Made by a program: the position numbers and the translations under genes. This document shows, piece after piece, positions 27,981 through 37,070 of a stretch of DNA of 64,000 nt. Under the pieces are notes generated by a model. That model did no database searches, was not told the origin of the DNA, and was given only the letters and a program-made list of their open reading frames with translations. The stretch's first letter is position 1, and the number at the start of each line of letters is the position of its first letter. This DNA comes from Legionella maioricensis (GTDB lineage: Bacteria; Pseudomonadota; Gammaproteobacteria; Legionellales; Legionellaceae), in NCBI RefSeq assembly GCF_023618015.1, contig NZ_JAJKBJ010000001.1, positions 248,001 to 312,000 of the forward strand. Reading direction: 5' to 3'.

Positions 27981-28525
27981 ACGGGCTAGACGCTGCACGC
28001 ATGATCCGTCAAAAATCCCTGCTTAATAAGCACTCTCCTATTGTTCTTATCAGTGCCAATAGTACTGATCTAAGTACTGTGGATTTAAAGAAATCAGGCG
28101 TGGATTTCTGCCTTCAAAAACCAATTGATGAAAAACAACTATTAATTCAGCTTCTGCGTATTGTAGATAAAGCAAAACACACCGCTATTGATTGGCAATT
28201 ATGCGTACAAAAAGTTTCGGGAAATCAAGGCCTTGCAGAAGAGTTTCTTGCTAAATTCATAGAGGAACTATATAAAAATCGCGAAGAATTCATCCAATTA
28301 ATGAATAAAAAAGATATTAAAGCGCTGGGTGAGGCGGCTCATAAACTTCATGGTGCCTGTTGTTTTTGTGGTGTTCCTCAATTACAAAAATCAGTAATGC
28401 AATTAGAGAAATTAGCACGATCCGTTACAAAAATTGAGGACTTATCAGGACCTTTTGCAGAATTAATTCAGAATATTGACGCAGTGATTAGTGAATATGA
28501 AAATCAATACGCTAATAAAATTTAA
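27956..28525 (+). CDS. letS: LetS C-terminal part: rest of receiver plus HPt domain (out of frame with N-part)
   Basis: This frame carries the rest of the receiver, starting at the phospho-Asp in LLDLQMPKLNG, with the Ser/Thr ISANS and Lys (QKPIDE) switch residues. A HPt domain follows, with phospho-His in AHKLHGACCFCG. There is no ribosome site at its TTG, so independent translation is unlikely. Joined to the upstream frame it gives about 910 residues and the normal HisKA-REC-HPt relay of LetS. Either the gene is broken, a base is missing in the assembly, or a slip at the A7 run produces the full protein. Confidence 0.85.
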   Translation: MDLQMPKLNGLDAARMIRQKSLLNKHSPIVLISANSTDLSTVDLKKSGVDFCLQKPIDEKQLLIQLLRIVDKAKHTAIDWQLCVQKVSGNQGLAEEFLAKFIEELYKNREEFIQLMNKKDIKALGEAAHKLHGACCFCGVPQLQKSVMQLEKLARSVTKIEDLSGPFAELIQNIDAVISEYENQYANKI

Positions 28526-28626
28526 TGAAATTTCTCAATAGGTCCAGGAAAACCTAATTTTTCGATGTCACGCGGACAAGCCGCGGGACATCGGTAGAGT
28601 ATTTTCCCGGACTTATTGAGAAGTTA
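28526..28626. repeat. Nested inverted repeat between letS and pfp
   Basis: Outer imperfect arms are TTTCTCAATAGGTCCAGGAA (left, about 28526-28552) and a matching complement (CCCGGACTTATTGAGAAGTT, about 28602-28626). They enclose an inner hairpin at 28563-28592: CGATGTCACGCGG and CCGCGGGACATCG around ACAAG. The inner element is of the same GCGGACAAGCCGC family as at 22439-22513, but the outer arms are a different sequence. It lies between the letS stop and the pfp ribosome site and could end letS transcription. Confidence 0.85.
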
Positions 28627-28699
28627 CAATTTAATAAGGGCTGTTAAAGAATAAATGTCCCATTGCCTCTTTAATAGCCTTCAATTCCATGGAGAAAAA

Positions 28700-29935
28700 A
28701 TGGCTGTAAAAAATGCAATATATGCTCAATCAGGTGGAGTTACCGCGGTTATTAATGCTTCAGCTTGTGGTGTCATTCAAACCGCTCGGTTATATCCGGA
28801 GCACATAGGTAAAGTCTTTGCTGCAAAAAATGGAATTATTGGCGCCTTAAATGAGGAGCTAATTGATACCTCTCTTGAAAGTGATGAAGATATTGCCCAA
28901 TTAATGCAAACGCCTTCCGGTGCTTTTGGTTCATGTCGCTATAAATTAAAAGATAATGGTGACGAATATCAACGCCTGATTGAAGTGTTTAAAGCTCATA
29001 ATATAGGCTATTTTTTCTATAATGGTGGCGGAGATTCGCAAGATACGGCGCATAAAATATCGCAACTGGGTAAAACTATGGGCTATCCTATTACCTGCAT
29101 TGGAATACCTAAAACCGTTGATAACGATCTTCCCTTTACCGATAACTGTCCTGGTTTTGGCTCTGTAGCCAAATATGTTGCTATTTCCACTAAAGAAGCA
29201 GGTTTTGATGTGGCCTCTATGGCTGCGTCCTCAACTAAAGTTTTTATTCTGGAGGTTATGGGACGTCATGCTGGCTGGATAGCTGCAGCAAGTGGATTGG
29301 CAAGCCAACACCCAAGTGAACCGCCACATATCATTTTATTACCTGAAGTCACTTTTGATCCAGCTAAATTCCTCAGTAAAGTAGATGAATGTGTCAAAAC
29401 CTACGGTTACTGTGTTGTGGTTGTATCTGAGGGAATTCGTAATAAAGAAGGGCAGTTTTTAAGTGATGCCGGATTACGAGACGCTTTCGGTCACGCGCAG
29501 TTAGGCGGTGTTGCGCCGGTCATAGCCCAACTAATCAAAGCAGAGTTAGGTTACAAATACCACTGGGCAGTTGCTGATTATCTTCAACGTGCAGCTCGGC
29601 ATATCGCCTCTCAAGTGGATGTGGAACAAGCCTATGCCTTGGGTAAAGCAGCAGTGGAATATGCCATTAAAGGACATAATGCCATTATGCCCGTCATTAT
29701 TCGCGAAAAGGATGAGCCCTACCAATGGTCTATAGGTCAAGTCGCCCTGGCTGATGTTGCTAATCAGGAAAAAGACATGCCAGCTGAATACATTACTGAA
29801 GATGGAATGGGAATTACTCCTGCCTGCAAACGTTATTTAGCCCCTTTGATTCAAGGTGAAGCTTATCCAAGTTATACCAATGGCCTACCCAACTATGTCC
29901 GATTGAAAAATCAGTTAGTGGACAAAAAACTCTAG
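28700..29935 (+). CDS. pfp: Pyrophosphate-dependent 6-phosphofructokinase
   Basis: 411 residues from ATG 28700, with GGAG five bases upstream; a longer frame of 15 codons has no support. This is the PfkA superfamily with a PPi-type active site: NGGGDSQDTAHKI (Asp112 in the GGD motif) and the catalytic KTVDNDLPFTDNCPG (Asp141, Asp143) plus MGRHAGWIAA. PPi-using enzymes phosphorylate fructose-6-phosphate reversibly, so they can work in glycolysis or gluconeogenesis. Legionella relies mainly on amino acids for carbon, consistent with a reversible enzyme. It lies after letS in the same direction but across a repeat hairpin. Confidence 0.92.
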   Translation: MAVKNAIYAQSGGVTAVINASACGVIQTARLYPEHIGKVFAAKNGIIGALNEELIDTSLESDEDIAQLMQTPSGAFGSCRYKLKDNGDEYQRLIEVFKAHNIGYFFYNGGGDSQDTAHKISQLGKTMGYPITCIGIPKTVDNDLPFTDNCPGFGSVAKYVAISTKEAGFDVASMAASSTKVFILEVMGRHAGWIAAASGLASQHPSEPPHIILLPEVTFDPAKFLSKVDECVKTYGYCVVVVSEGIRNKEGQFLSDAGLRDAFGHAQLGGVAPVIAQLIKAELGYKYHWAVADYLQRAARHIASQVDVEQAYALGKAAVEYAIKGHNAIMPVIIREKDEPYQWSIGQVALADVANQEKDMPAEYITEDGMGITPACKRYLAPLIQGEAYPSYTNGLPNYVRLKNQLVDKKL

Positions 29936-29975
29936 TAATGAGAGTGGATTGCGAGAGTTCGCCAATTTTTAAATG

Positions 29976-30160
29976 TACGCTGGGCTGTTAAGCCCAGCGT
30001 ATTCTCTTATCTACGCCAAATTAGATTTTAATATCATCAACACCAGCCCACTAGTCGCGCAATCCCTCTTCCTCTCGGCAAAGATAACAATGAATGTTGG
30101 AATCAACCAAGCTAGAGGGTTTAATATAACTTTTTGCTGGGCTTAACAGCCCAGCCTACT
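29976..30160. repeat. Pair of inverted GCTGGGCT hairpins
   Basis: A perfect hairpin at 29976-30001 (TACGCTGGGCT-GTTA-AGCCCAGCGTA) and a second at 30136-30155 (GCTGGGCT-TAAC-AGCCCAGC) that is its copy in the opposite orientation; the right one is followed by CTAC. Both are of the same dispersed family. The first may also end the pfp transcript, though no T-run follows. A further dispersed fragment (CTCACTTCGTTCGAGATGACG, about 30221-30241) fills the rest of the gap to the pilin gene. No gene is seen in 29936-30246. Confidence 0.8.
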
Positions 30161-30246
30161 ATTACTTACGTCTCAAATAGCCCCGAAAAAATGAAGGTAC
30201 AATGCTCATCTCAGGAGTTCTCTCACTTCGTTCGAGATGACGTTGC

Positions 30247-30651
30247 TTAACGGCACGCAGATGGCCGGTATTTGTCGGGCAGCGTTCCTCCCGTGCAGTC
30301 CCAAAGTAAATCCCCCACCTGAAGAGTAGGAATTAGAATTATCGAACCATTACCCGCGTTGGCTGTATAATTGATGGTAATCACCCCCAAATTGCCCATG
30401 ACAATGGAAGATACATTAGGAGTTGCGGCAGGAGAGGTATACTGAGTATCAGCGGGCACAGCGGGTAATTGATTATTGGTTAAAGTATATTCGTTTACGG
30501 CTAACTGGGCTGCAGAAGCCAGGTTTAAACCATCAATAACCCGTGTTCTAATGGTATAATTTTGATAAGCAGGAACTGCAATTGCAGCGAGAATTCCTAT
30601 GATTGCGACAACAACCATCAGCTCTATTAATGTAAATCCTCTCCCATACAT
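30247..30651 (-). CDS. Type IV major-pilin-like protein (downstream copy)
   Basis: A 134-residue prepilin with a short leader ending in Gly5 (MYGRG) and the type IVa signature [19 protein letters not shown], cleaved before Phe and methylated by PilD. The C-terminus carries the disulfide pair (WDC...ACR) that closes the D-region. It is a paralogue of the next pilin upstream; both share the ASAAQLAVNEYTLTNNQLPA-type region. It assembles into pili used for attachment and DNA uptake. It follows the first pilin across a strong terminator and has its own sigma-54-like site, so it is probably a separate transcript. Confidence 0.92.
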   Translation of the reverse strand: MYGRGFTLIELMVVVAIIGILAAIAVPAYQNYTIRTRVIDGLNLASAAQLAVNEYTLTNNQLPAVPADTQYTSPAATPNVSSIVMGNLGVITINYTANAGNGSIILIPTLQVGDLLWDCTGGTLPDKYRPSACR

Positions 30652-30684
30652 AGGTATCCCTGACTGAGCATATAAATTAGAGAA

Positions 30685-30699
30685 GCATATAAAATGCCA
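30685..30699 (-). promoter_or_regulatory. Sigma-54-like -24/-12 promoter of the downstream pilin
   Basis: On the leftward strand the sequence is TGGCATTTTATATGC: the GG of the -24 box and GC of the -12 box are correctly spaced, with one mismatch (ATGC for TTGC). It lies about 34 bases upstream of the pilin ATG at 30651, leaving a leader of about 22 bases. Its twin lies before the upstream pilin. Confidence 0.6.
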
Positions 30700-30725
30700 G
30701 TTTAATGTTTTAAACGATAAATAAA

Positions 30726-30754
30726 TAAAAACCGCCTTAAAAGGCGGTTTTATT
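30726..30754 (-). terminator. Rho-independent terminator of the upstream pilin
   Basis: Stem AACCGCCTT and AAGGCGGTT with a two-base loop, flanked by T-rich tracts on both strands. It lies 23-50 bases after the stop of the leftward pilin gene ending at 30777. It is symmetrical enough to work in both directions and separates the two pilin genes. Confidence 0.88.
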
Positions 30755-30776
30755 TATTTATCCATTTAGCGCAGTA

Positions 30777-31190
30777 TTATCTGCAACTTGCAGGAGCGTA
30801 TTTGGGTAATAGAGTACCTACCTTACAAACCCAGGTCACATCTCCATTAGCAGTTAAAGTAGGAGTTAAGGTTAAAGTTCCACCACCAGCTGTTGCCGTA
30901 TAAGTTACAGTAATAACAGCCAGACCATCATTAGATATAGCGATAGAGTTAACGTTTGGAGTAGCAGCCGGACTTGTATAACCAGTAGCTGCCTGCGTAG
31001 CTGGTAGGGCATTGTTGGTTATTGCTGTTTCCGATACTGCAAGTTGTGCTGAAGAAGCCAATTGCAGTCCCTCTGTTACGCGCGCTCTAATCGTATAATC
31101 CTGATAAGCTGGAATAGCAATAGCAGCCAAAATACCAATAATTGCTACCACTATCATCAATTCAATCAGCGTAAAACCCTTCTGTTTCAT
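30777..31190 (-). CDS. Type IV major pilin (upstream copy)
   Basis: 137 residues from ATG 31190, with GGAG six bases upstream; a TTG four codons earlier is not needed. The prepilin leader MKQKG is followed by the mature N-terminus [19 protein letters not shown] with Glu5. The C-terminal disulfide loop is WVC...ASCR. This is a PilE/PilA-type pilin, the structural subunit of the type IV pilus. Its sigma-54-like promoter and the terminator after it define a single-gene transcript. The second pilin downstream looks like a duplicate that has diverged in the C-terminal half. Confidence 0.93.
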   Translation of the reverse strand: MKQKGFTLIELMIVVAIIGILAAIAIPAYQDYTIRARVTEGLQLASSAQLAVSETAITNNALPATQAATGYTSPAATPNVNSIAISNDGLAVITVTYTATAGGGTLTLTPTLTANGDVTWVCKVGTLLPKYAPASCR

Positions 31191-31229
31191 GGCTATCTCC
31201 AAAAATTTTAATTACACTATATAATGCAT

Positions 31230-31244
31230 GCAAGCAAAATGCCA
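31230..31244 (-). promoter_or_regulatory. Sigma-54 -24/-12 promoter of the upstream pilin
   Basis: The leftward strand reads TGGCATTTTGCTTGC, matching TGGCAYg-N4-TTGC with exact spacing. It is 40 bases upstream of the ATG, giving a short leader with the GGAG ribosome site. In Pseudomonas and others, pilin genes are driven by RpoN with PilS/PilR. Confidence 0.75.
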
Positions 31245-31614
31245 TTTTAATAAATAGTATCCTCAATAGACTGTATTTTAGGTAAATACCCCAACATAAT
31301 AACCAAAATAGTAGTTGAATATAAGTGGATACAAATCAATAGGCAATTTTTAATTACCAGAAAAATGTATTAAAAAAATAATAATCTGACGAATATTGTC
31401 ACATTATGACAACATCATCTTTGTACATTACCCAAAAACACTGTCATCCAACCCCTAAATTAAAATTTTGATTATTGCCACATTAAGGATGGTTTCCCCC
31501 TTCGCGGGAATGACAGCATTTTTATGTCATGCGGGGAGTAATCGCATACATAAATTAGGACAATGATCTATTAAATCGGTATAATTATTTCTCGTTTCGT
31601 ATCCGAGGAAACTT
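31245..31614. other. Intergenic region between divergent pilin and bolA genes
   Basis: No reading frame of note. It should hold upstream activator sites for the pilin promoter and the bolA promoter, neither of which I can place with confidence. A short dispersed fragment (CCCCCTTCGCGGGAATGACAG, about 31495-31516) is related to elements at 14528 and 30221. Confidence 0.5.
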
Positions 31615-31932
31615 ATGTCACGCAAAGAACGTATAGAACAAAAATTAACAACAGAGCTTTTGCCCACTTTTTTAAGTGTTGAAGATGAATCACGAAATCA
31701 TCATGTACCTGAAGGAGCTCAAACTCATTTTAAAGTGATTGCGGTTTCTGCACAATTTATGGAATTAAGTCGGGTAGCCCGCCATAGGCTGGTTAATCAT
31801 CTGCTCAGCAACGAGTTTGAACTGGGGCTTCATGCTTTAAGTCTGCATTTATATACATCAGAAGAATGGGCTCAGAAGAACAAATCTGTATTAAATTCAC
31901 CAGCTTGCAAAGATGGTTACAAAAACAGCTAA
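31615..31932 (+). CDS. bolA: BolA-family protein
   Basis: A 105-residue protein with the BolA fold, including a conserved His (RNHHVPEGAQTHFKVIAVS) and the FELGLHALSLHLYTSEEW segment. BolA proteins bind [2Fe-2S] clusters with monothiol glutaredoxins and influence cell shape and stress responses. ATG 31615 has GAGGAA seven bases upstream. It is followed by an amino-acid permease on the same strand after 116 bases. Confidence 0.92.
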   Translation: MSRKERIEQKLTTELLPTFLSVEDESRNHHVPEGAQTHFKVIAVSAQFMELSRVARHRLVNHLLSNEFELGLHALSLHLYTSEEWAQKNKSVLNSPACKDGYKNS

Positions 31933-32048
31933 GAATGACAAATGTTAGAGATAATGCAAAAGAAACACCTTTTACAATAAAAATAAATCTTCACCTCAAG
32001 GTCCAACTTCCTGTATAATGTATATCTTTTTATCAAGTCGAAGAATCA

Positions 32049-33446
32049 ATGAAAAATAGTTCCATCGAAAAAATATCGGTGCTCGCATTAGTATTACTCA
32101 TCACCGGGGCAATTGACAGTATCAGAAATTTGCCTGGAACTGCTTTATTTGGCTCGACCCTTATTTTTTTCTTTATCTTTTCGGCCATCATCTTTTTAAT
32201 ACCTGTAGCTCTAATTTCAGCAGAGCTTTCTTCAACCTGGTCTGAAGAAGAAGGCGGTATTTACAGTTGGGTTAAACACGCTTTTGGAGAAAACGTCGCT
32301 TTTTTCACCATTTGGCTGCAATGGATTAATACCCTGGTTTGGTATCCAACTATTTTATCTTTTATTGCAGGAACCATAGCTTATCTGGTTAATCCCGAAC
32401 TGGCACAAAACAAATACTACCTAATCTCCGTAATCCTCACTATTTTCTGGTCATTAACACTGGTTGGTTGCTCCGGTTTACGCACTTCAGCAACTTTTGC
32501 TGGTTTCTGTGCCATAGTAGGAATGATAGTTCCCATGGGGTTTATCATATTTCTCGCCTTCATTTGGTTAATTAAAGGCAACCCCATAGCAATTGATTTG
32601 AGTTTGCCTCATTTACTCCCCCAATGGAAAGACAGTCAATCATGGGTTTCTTTAACCGCCATCATGACTTCTTTTCTTGGCATGGAATTAGCGGCAGTCC
32701 ATGTTCGCGATGTTAAAAATCCGCAGAAAAACTTCCCTAAAGCCATGTTCTTTTCTGTACTCCTTATTTTATTTACGATGATCTTTGGTTCTTTAGCGAT
32801 AGCTTTTGTCTTACCCAAAGAGAAAATCAGTCTGGTTGACGGAGTGATGAGAGCTTTTGATAATTTTTTCCAGGCGTATCACCTGACTTGGTTAATGCCA
32901 GTATTGGTCTTCTTGTTACTCCTAGGCAGTTTAGGCTCTATGATTAACTGGATTATATCTCCTGCCAAAGGACTGTTGATGGCCGCTAATCACGACTTTT
33001 TGCCCCAATCTCTATGTAAATTAAACAAGAAAGGAATTGCGTCCCGGATTTTAATATTGCAAGCGGTATTGGTTACTTTATTGTGTAGTGGCTTTCTTTT
33101 ATTCCCTAGTGTAAATGCCATTTATTGGTTATTTACTGACTTAAGTACTGAACTTTACATGATGATGTATGTGCTAATGTTTATTGCCGCCTGGAACCTG
33201 AAAAGTAAATTCGCTCATTTAAAAAGACCCTTTGCTATACCTGGGGGTAAAGTGGGATATTATCTGATTTGCATCTTGGGATTATTAGGCTGCGCCATTA
33301 CTATATGTGTTGGCTTTATTCCTCCTGAGCAAATGATGGATGTAGGTGGCGCCGGGCATTTTCGCAGGATTTTTTCTCTTGGCATATTAGCCATGTTATT
33401 TCCTGCATTAGTACTCTATTTGCGCAAAAGATACATCACCCGATAA
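32049..33446 (+). CDS. APC-family amino-acid permease
   Basis: 465 residues with 12 predicted helices. TM1 carries the APC-type unwound segment (LLITGAIDSIRNLPGTALFG) and TM6 the TSFLGMELAAVHVRDVKNP stretch, matching the glutamate/GABA-antiporter-like branch. It sits in the inner membrane and takes up or exchanges amino acids, the main carbon source of Legionella. The exact substrate is not readable. It converges on kdsB across a perfect hairpin. Confidence 0.88.
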   Translation: MKNSSIEKISVLALVLLITGAIDSIRNLPGTALFGSTLIFFFIFSAIIFLIPVALISAELSSTWSEEEGGIYSWVKHAFGENVAFFTIWLQWINTLVWYPTILSFIAGTIAYLVNPELAQNKYYLISVILTIFWSLTLVGCSGLRTSATFAGFCAIVGMIVPMGFIIFLAFIWLIKGNPIAIDLSLPHLLPQWKDSQSWVSLTAIMTSFLGMELAAVHVRDVKNPQKNFPKAMFFSVLLILFTMIFGSLAIAFVLPKEKISLVDGVMRAFDNFFQAYHLTWLMPVLVFLLLLGSLGSMINWIISPAKGLLMAANHDFLPQSLCKLNKKGIASRILILQAVLVTLLCSGFLLFPSVNAIYWLFTDLSTELYMMMYVLMFIAAWNLKSKFAHLKRPFAIPGGKVGYYLICILGLLGCAITICVGFIPPEQMMDVGGAGHFRRIFSLGILAMLFPALVLYLRKRYITR

Positions 33447-33460
33447 AGAAACATCCGAAA

Positions 33461-33488
33461 GTAGCCTGGTTGCAAGCAACCAGGCTAC
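33461..33488. repeat. Perfect 13-base inverted repeat with GTAGCC ends
   Basis: GTAGCCTGGTTGC and its exact complement separated by AA. It lies between the convergent permease and kdsB genes and may stop transcription from both sides, though no T-run follows. The GTAGCC...GGCTAC ends match those of the 90-base palindrome at 8792-8881. Confidence 0.8.
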
Positions 33489-33535
33489 TGGCTGACGGTC
33501 CATTTGCCATGCGTAAATAAATGGGGGCAATAAAC

Positions 33536-34294
33536 TTAAATGAAAGACTCTTGCTTTGAAATAAGAAGACGTTGGGCTAAGACTAAATCCTCTTTAGTAT
33601 TGATATCCTGCAGTGGTTCAATACAAGCCTCATCGACTTTGATAGGAAATCCAGACCATAAAACACGCAACTGCTCTAAAGCCTCATGTTGTTCCAACTC
33701 ACAAACTGGCCAACTCACATAATCCAATAAAAAAGCAGCTCGATAAGCGTACAAACCTATATGTCTGTAGGTTTGTGCGTAAGATTGGACTTCATCTCTA
33801 TGGGCCGGAATGGGGCTTCTGGAAAAATATAAGGCATGGTTATCACGTGAGCGCACCACTTTAACTATATTGGGATTGTTTAACATCTCAAGACTGGTGA
33901 TAGGCCAGCATAAAGTGGACATAGGAGCCTGAGTCTGGGTTAATCCCTGGGCTACCTGCATGATTAATTGCGGTGCAATAAAAGGTTCATCGCCCTGCAC
34001 ATTTACAATAATATCATCAGCAGCAAAATCCCCTTTTGCAACTACCTCGGCAATTCGGTCCGTTCCAGTTTGATGAGTGGATAAAGTCATCATGACTTGC
34101 GCGCCAAAACTTCTGGCATGACTCGCTATTGCTTCATGATCCGTTGCAATAGTAATTGTTTGAGGTTGTGCCAATTGGGCTTGTCGATAAACTCGCTCAA
34201 TCACTGTTTGACCATTCAAATCGTGAAGCAATTTGCCAGGGAAACGCGTTGACTCATATCTGGCCGGGATAACAATATGAACATTAGAGGTCAT
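33536..34294 (-). CDS. kdsB: 3-deoxy-manno-octulosonate cytidylyltransferase
   Basis: A 252-residue CMP-Kdo synthetase that activates Kdo for lipopolysaccharide assembly in the cytosol. The nucleotide-binding start [19 protein letters not shown], the NVQGDEPFI motif and the [10 protein letters not shown] segment are all family marks. Its ATG overlaps the ycaR stop by four bases, so translation is coupled, as in other gammaproteobacteria where ycaR precedes kdsB. The product feeds the Kdo transferase and ultimately the Kdo hydroxylase encoded near 9.5 kb. Confidence 0.95.
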   Translation of the reverse strand: MTSNVHIVIPARYESTRFPGKLLHDLNGQTVIERVYRQAQLAQPQTITIATDHEAIASHARSFGAQVMMTLSTHQTGTDRIAEVVAKGDFAADDIIVNVQGDEPFIAPQLIMQVAQGLTQTQAPMSTLCWPITSLEMLNNPNIVKVVRSRDNHALYFSRSPIPAHRDEVQSYAQTYRHIGLYAYRAAFLLDYVSWPVCELEQHEALEQLRVLWSGFPIKVDEACIEPLQDINTKEDLVLAQRLLISKQESFI

Positions 34295-34470
34295 AATTTA
34301 TCTTTCTCTTCTAATGAAATAACTCGCGCTTCGTGCTCCAGCATGACAGGAATACCATCATGAATAGGAAAAGCCAGGCGATCAAATCTACAGATCAATT
34401 CTTGTTTTTTTACTAAGAGCTTCCCCTTACATAAAGGGCAAACCAATATTTCCAATAATCGCTTATCCAC
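34291..34470 (-). CDS. ycaR: YcaR, Trm112-family small zinc-ribbon-like protein
   Basis: A 59-residue protein starting at GTG 34470, with a very strong ribosome site AGGAGG five bases upstream. The sequence [17 protein letters not shown], then [20 protein letters not shown], is the YcaR/Trm112 pattern. Only one CPxC pair is present, as in many bacterial members. It overlaps tsaB by eight bases and kdsB by four. Confidence 0.9.
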   Translation of the reverse strand: MDKRLLEILVCPLCKGKLLVKKQELICRFDRLAFPIHDGIPVMLEHEARVISLEEKDKL

Positions 34471-35131
34471 GCGAACCTCCTTGAGTTACTTGATTTCGCA
34501 CATATACGGGTTGAGCTTGTGCTATTGAGACCGGTTTTATAACAGCATGCTGCGCTAATTGTATCATAGCTGTCGCTTTAGGATATAAAGTTACTTTGGC
34601 AGTAATCTGCGCTTTAAGGGCATCGGGAAAATCAGTCCAATACTCATCTATCCCCACGCCAGCAAGAATTACAGACTGCTGTTCAGGTAATTGAATCTCT
34701 TGTACCGCATTCACTCGTTCTTCAGATTCTAATTTCCCCTCAGCAAAATAGCTCCAATACATTTCATGCATTCGCGCATCTAAAACTGCTAAAACGGGTA
34801 AAGTTGCATCATGATGTAACTCACGAGCTGCCCAGGCAATAGCTCCTAAACTACTGACTGGAATTAAGCCCAAATCATGTGCGTAAGCAAGCCCTTTGGC
34901 AATACTACAGGCTATTCGTAGACCAGTGAAACTTCCGGGACCACACCCAAAAATGATTCCATCCAATTGATTCATTTGTAAATCTGCATGAACCATTAAT
35001 CGGTCTATCATTGGCAATATGAGTTGCGCATGAGTTTTTTGACTTCCCTGTTCTTCGCAGGAAATTTCATCATCAACCATTAACGCTACGCTGGCTATTT
35101 CAGTGGATGTATCAATCGCTAACAGTTTCAT
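34463..35131 (-). CDS. tsaB: tRNA threonylcarbamoyladenosine biosynthesis protein TsaB
   Basis: A 222-residue ASKHA-fold protein; the N-terminus [15 protein letters not shown] and the [19 protein letters not shown] motif are diagnostic of TsaB/YeaZ. It partners TsaD and TsaE in making t6A37 of ANN-decoding tRNAs. It lies in a leftward overlapped cluster, with its start 20 bases inside the end of yoaA and its stop eight bases inside ycaR. Confidence 0.94.
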   Translation of the reverse strand: MKLLAIDTSTEIASVALMVDDEISCEEQGSQKTHAQLILPMIDRLMVHADLQMNQLDGIIFGCGPGSFTGLRIACSIAKGLAYAHDLGLIPVSSLGAIAWAARELHHDATLPVLAVLDARMHEMYWSYFAEGKLESEERVNAVQEIQLPEQQSVILAGVGIDEYWTDFPDALKAQITAKVTLYPKATAMIQLAQHAVIKPVSIAQAQPVYVRNQVTQGGSRG

Positions 35132-37070
35132 AGTCTAATGCCAACTCTCTAATAAATTGTAATACTTTTTGTTCATCACGAGTTCTAGGTAATTGCGGTA
35201 AACTCGCAAGAATAACTCGTCCATATTCTCTGCCTGTAAGACGAGGATCGGCTATCATCAACACCCCTTTATCAGTGATGTCGCGAATCAAGCGCCCTAC
35301 CCCTTGCTTTAAGGCAATCACGGCATTAGGTAAGGATAACTCGTCAAATCCAGACAAACCTTTTTCTTTTAAATAAGCCATTCTGCCGCGCGTTACCGGA
35401 TCAACTGGGCTGGCAAAGGGCAATTTATCAATAATAACACAAGAAAGAGCCTCCCCTTTGACATCAACACCTTCCCAAAAGGTGGCTGTACCTAATAGTA
35501 CGGCATTACCAAGCTGTCTAAATCGAGCTAATAATATAGGCTTTGCCTCAGCGCCCTGGATCAAGAGCGGATAGTTTAAAGTATTGCCCAACATTTGAGC
35601 AACTAATTTTAATGCTTTATGACTAGTAAATAAGAAAAAACAGCGCCCTCCACAGGCTTCGATCACAGGAATGGCTTTTTCCAACAAACACTCATAATAA
35701 CTGGCATTCTTCGGATCCGGTAAACCACGCGGTAAATACAGTAAGGCCTGCTCCTGAAAATTAAACGGGCTAGGCAATAATAAAGTTCGGGCGCTATTAA
35801 GGCCTAAAGGTTTACAAAAACAATCAAAAGAAGCAGCCATCGTTAGGGTTGCTGAAGTAAATACATACGCACAAGCTTGACGCTCCAGCAATTCGCTAAA
35901 AATACTGGCGACGTCATAAGGCGTGGCGTGAAAAACTAAAGTCTGCTTAAAGCGTTCAAGCCATCGAATAGTATCCGTGTTGGGCTGCGTAAAAGACAAT
36001 AATATTTTTTCCAACTCTTCCAGGCGCTCTTTACAACGAATCAGCCCCGGAGCTTCAGTGATGCTCTCATCATCGAAACAATGAAGTAACTCATCTTTTA
36101 ACGCCAACCACTTATCCCAGGCTGTCATAAAGACCTTATTACGCCTTACCTCATCCCAGCTAATACGTTCCTCTCGAGATGACAAAGAGTTCAATAATTC
36201 ATCTACTAATTGATCTGCTTTATGACTTAGTGTTTTTAAAGGTTGATTCGGCAGATCCAGAACCGGCCATTCCTCAATGATATCATTTAATAAATCACAA
36301 AATTGACGGGTACCAACGCGTTCGCCATTAAAATGGGTCGCTATCTCAGCGAGTTGATGTGCTTCATCAAAAATGACTACGTCTACCCCAGGTAACAACT
36401 CTCCAAAACCTTCTTGTTTTAGACGTGAGTCTGCAAAAAAAAGATGATGGTTAATCACTACAATATCAGATTCCAGTGCACGCTTACGGGCTTTTACCAG
36501 AAAACACGTTTCATGATTAGGACATTCAGCACCTAAACAATTATCCGTTGTAGAAGTAACATAATGCCAAACAGAGGAATCTTCGCTAAGCTCAGGTAGC
36601 TCGGAGCGTTCGCCATCCTTCATTTGAGACAATTTATCTTTCACATGCAATACTTCATGAGCGCATTGGGGCGTTTGAAACTGCCCTTCTTCAGCGTGTA
36701 AATTAACGCGATATTGACAAATGTAGTTGGATCGCCCCTTCAGGTTTTGAATACGAGCTGATAAACCTAAAGCCCTGACCAGAGTAGGTAAATCTTTTTG
36801 ATAGAGTTGGTCTTGCAAGGTTTTAGTTGCAGTAGAGATAAGTGTTTTTTTTCCGCTTAAGAGGCAGGGCAATAGATAAGCAAACGTTTTACCAGTTCCG
36901 GTTCCTGCTTCGGCAACTAAAGTGGATTTGTCAGCAATAGCTTGCGCAATGGCTACTGCTAAGTCAGATTGGGGGGTTCGTGCTACAAACCCGGGAATTG
37001 CTGTAGAAAGCCTTCCTTTTTCACTAAGAATTCGCCGACAGGATTCAGCGAGAGACGCTATTTCTTCCAC
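35112..37070 (-). CDS. yoaA: DinG/YoaA-family iron-sulfur helicase
   Basis: About 652 residues of an XPD-like superfamily 2 helicase. Walker A is [16 protein letters not shown], Walker B is [12 protein letters not shown], and four cysteines between them (through [12 protein letters not shown]) would hold a 4Fe-4S cluster. Motif VI is QGVGRLIRD. YoaA works in DNA damage tolerance with the clamp-loader subunit chi. The start is uncertain: GTG 37070 gives an N-terminus closest to the family, while TTG 37112 would add 14 residues; neither has a clear ribosome site. It overlaps the ferredoxin gene, suggesting coupling. Confidence 0.9.
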   Translation of the reverse strand: MEEIASLAESCRRILSEKGRLSTAIPGFVARTPQSDLAVAIAQAIADKSTLVAEAGTGTGKTFAYLLPCLLSGKKTLISTATKTLQDQLYQKDLPTLVRALGLSARIQNLKGRSNYICQYRVNLHAEEGQFQTPQCAHEVLHVKDKLSQMKDGERSELPELSEDSSVWHYVTSTTDNCLGAECPNHETCFLVKARKRALESDIVVINHHLFFADSRLKQEGFGELLPGVDVVIFDEAHQLAEIATHFNGERVGTRQFCDLLNDIIEEWPVLDLPNQPLKTLSHKADQLVDELLNSLSSREERISWDEVRRNKVFMTAWDKWLALKDELLHCFDDESITEAPGLIRCKERLEELEKILLSFTQPNTDTIRWLERFKQTLVFHATPYDVASIFSELLERQACAYVFTSATLTMAASFDCFCKPLGLNSARTLLLPSPFNFQEQALLYLPRGLPDPKNASYYECLLEKAIPVIEACGGRCFFLFTSHKALKLVAQMLGNTLNYPLLIQGAEAKPILLARFRQLGNAVLLGTATFWEGVDVKGEALSCVIIDKLPFASPVDPVTRGRMAYLKEKGLSGFDELSLPNAVIALKQGVGRLIRDITDKGVLMIADPRLTGREYGRVILASLPQLPRTRDEQKVLQFIRELALDYETVSD

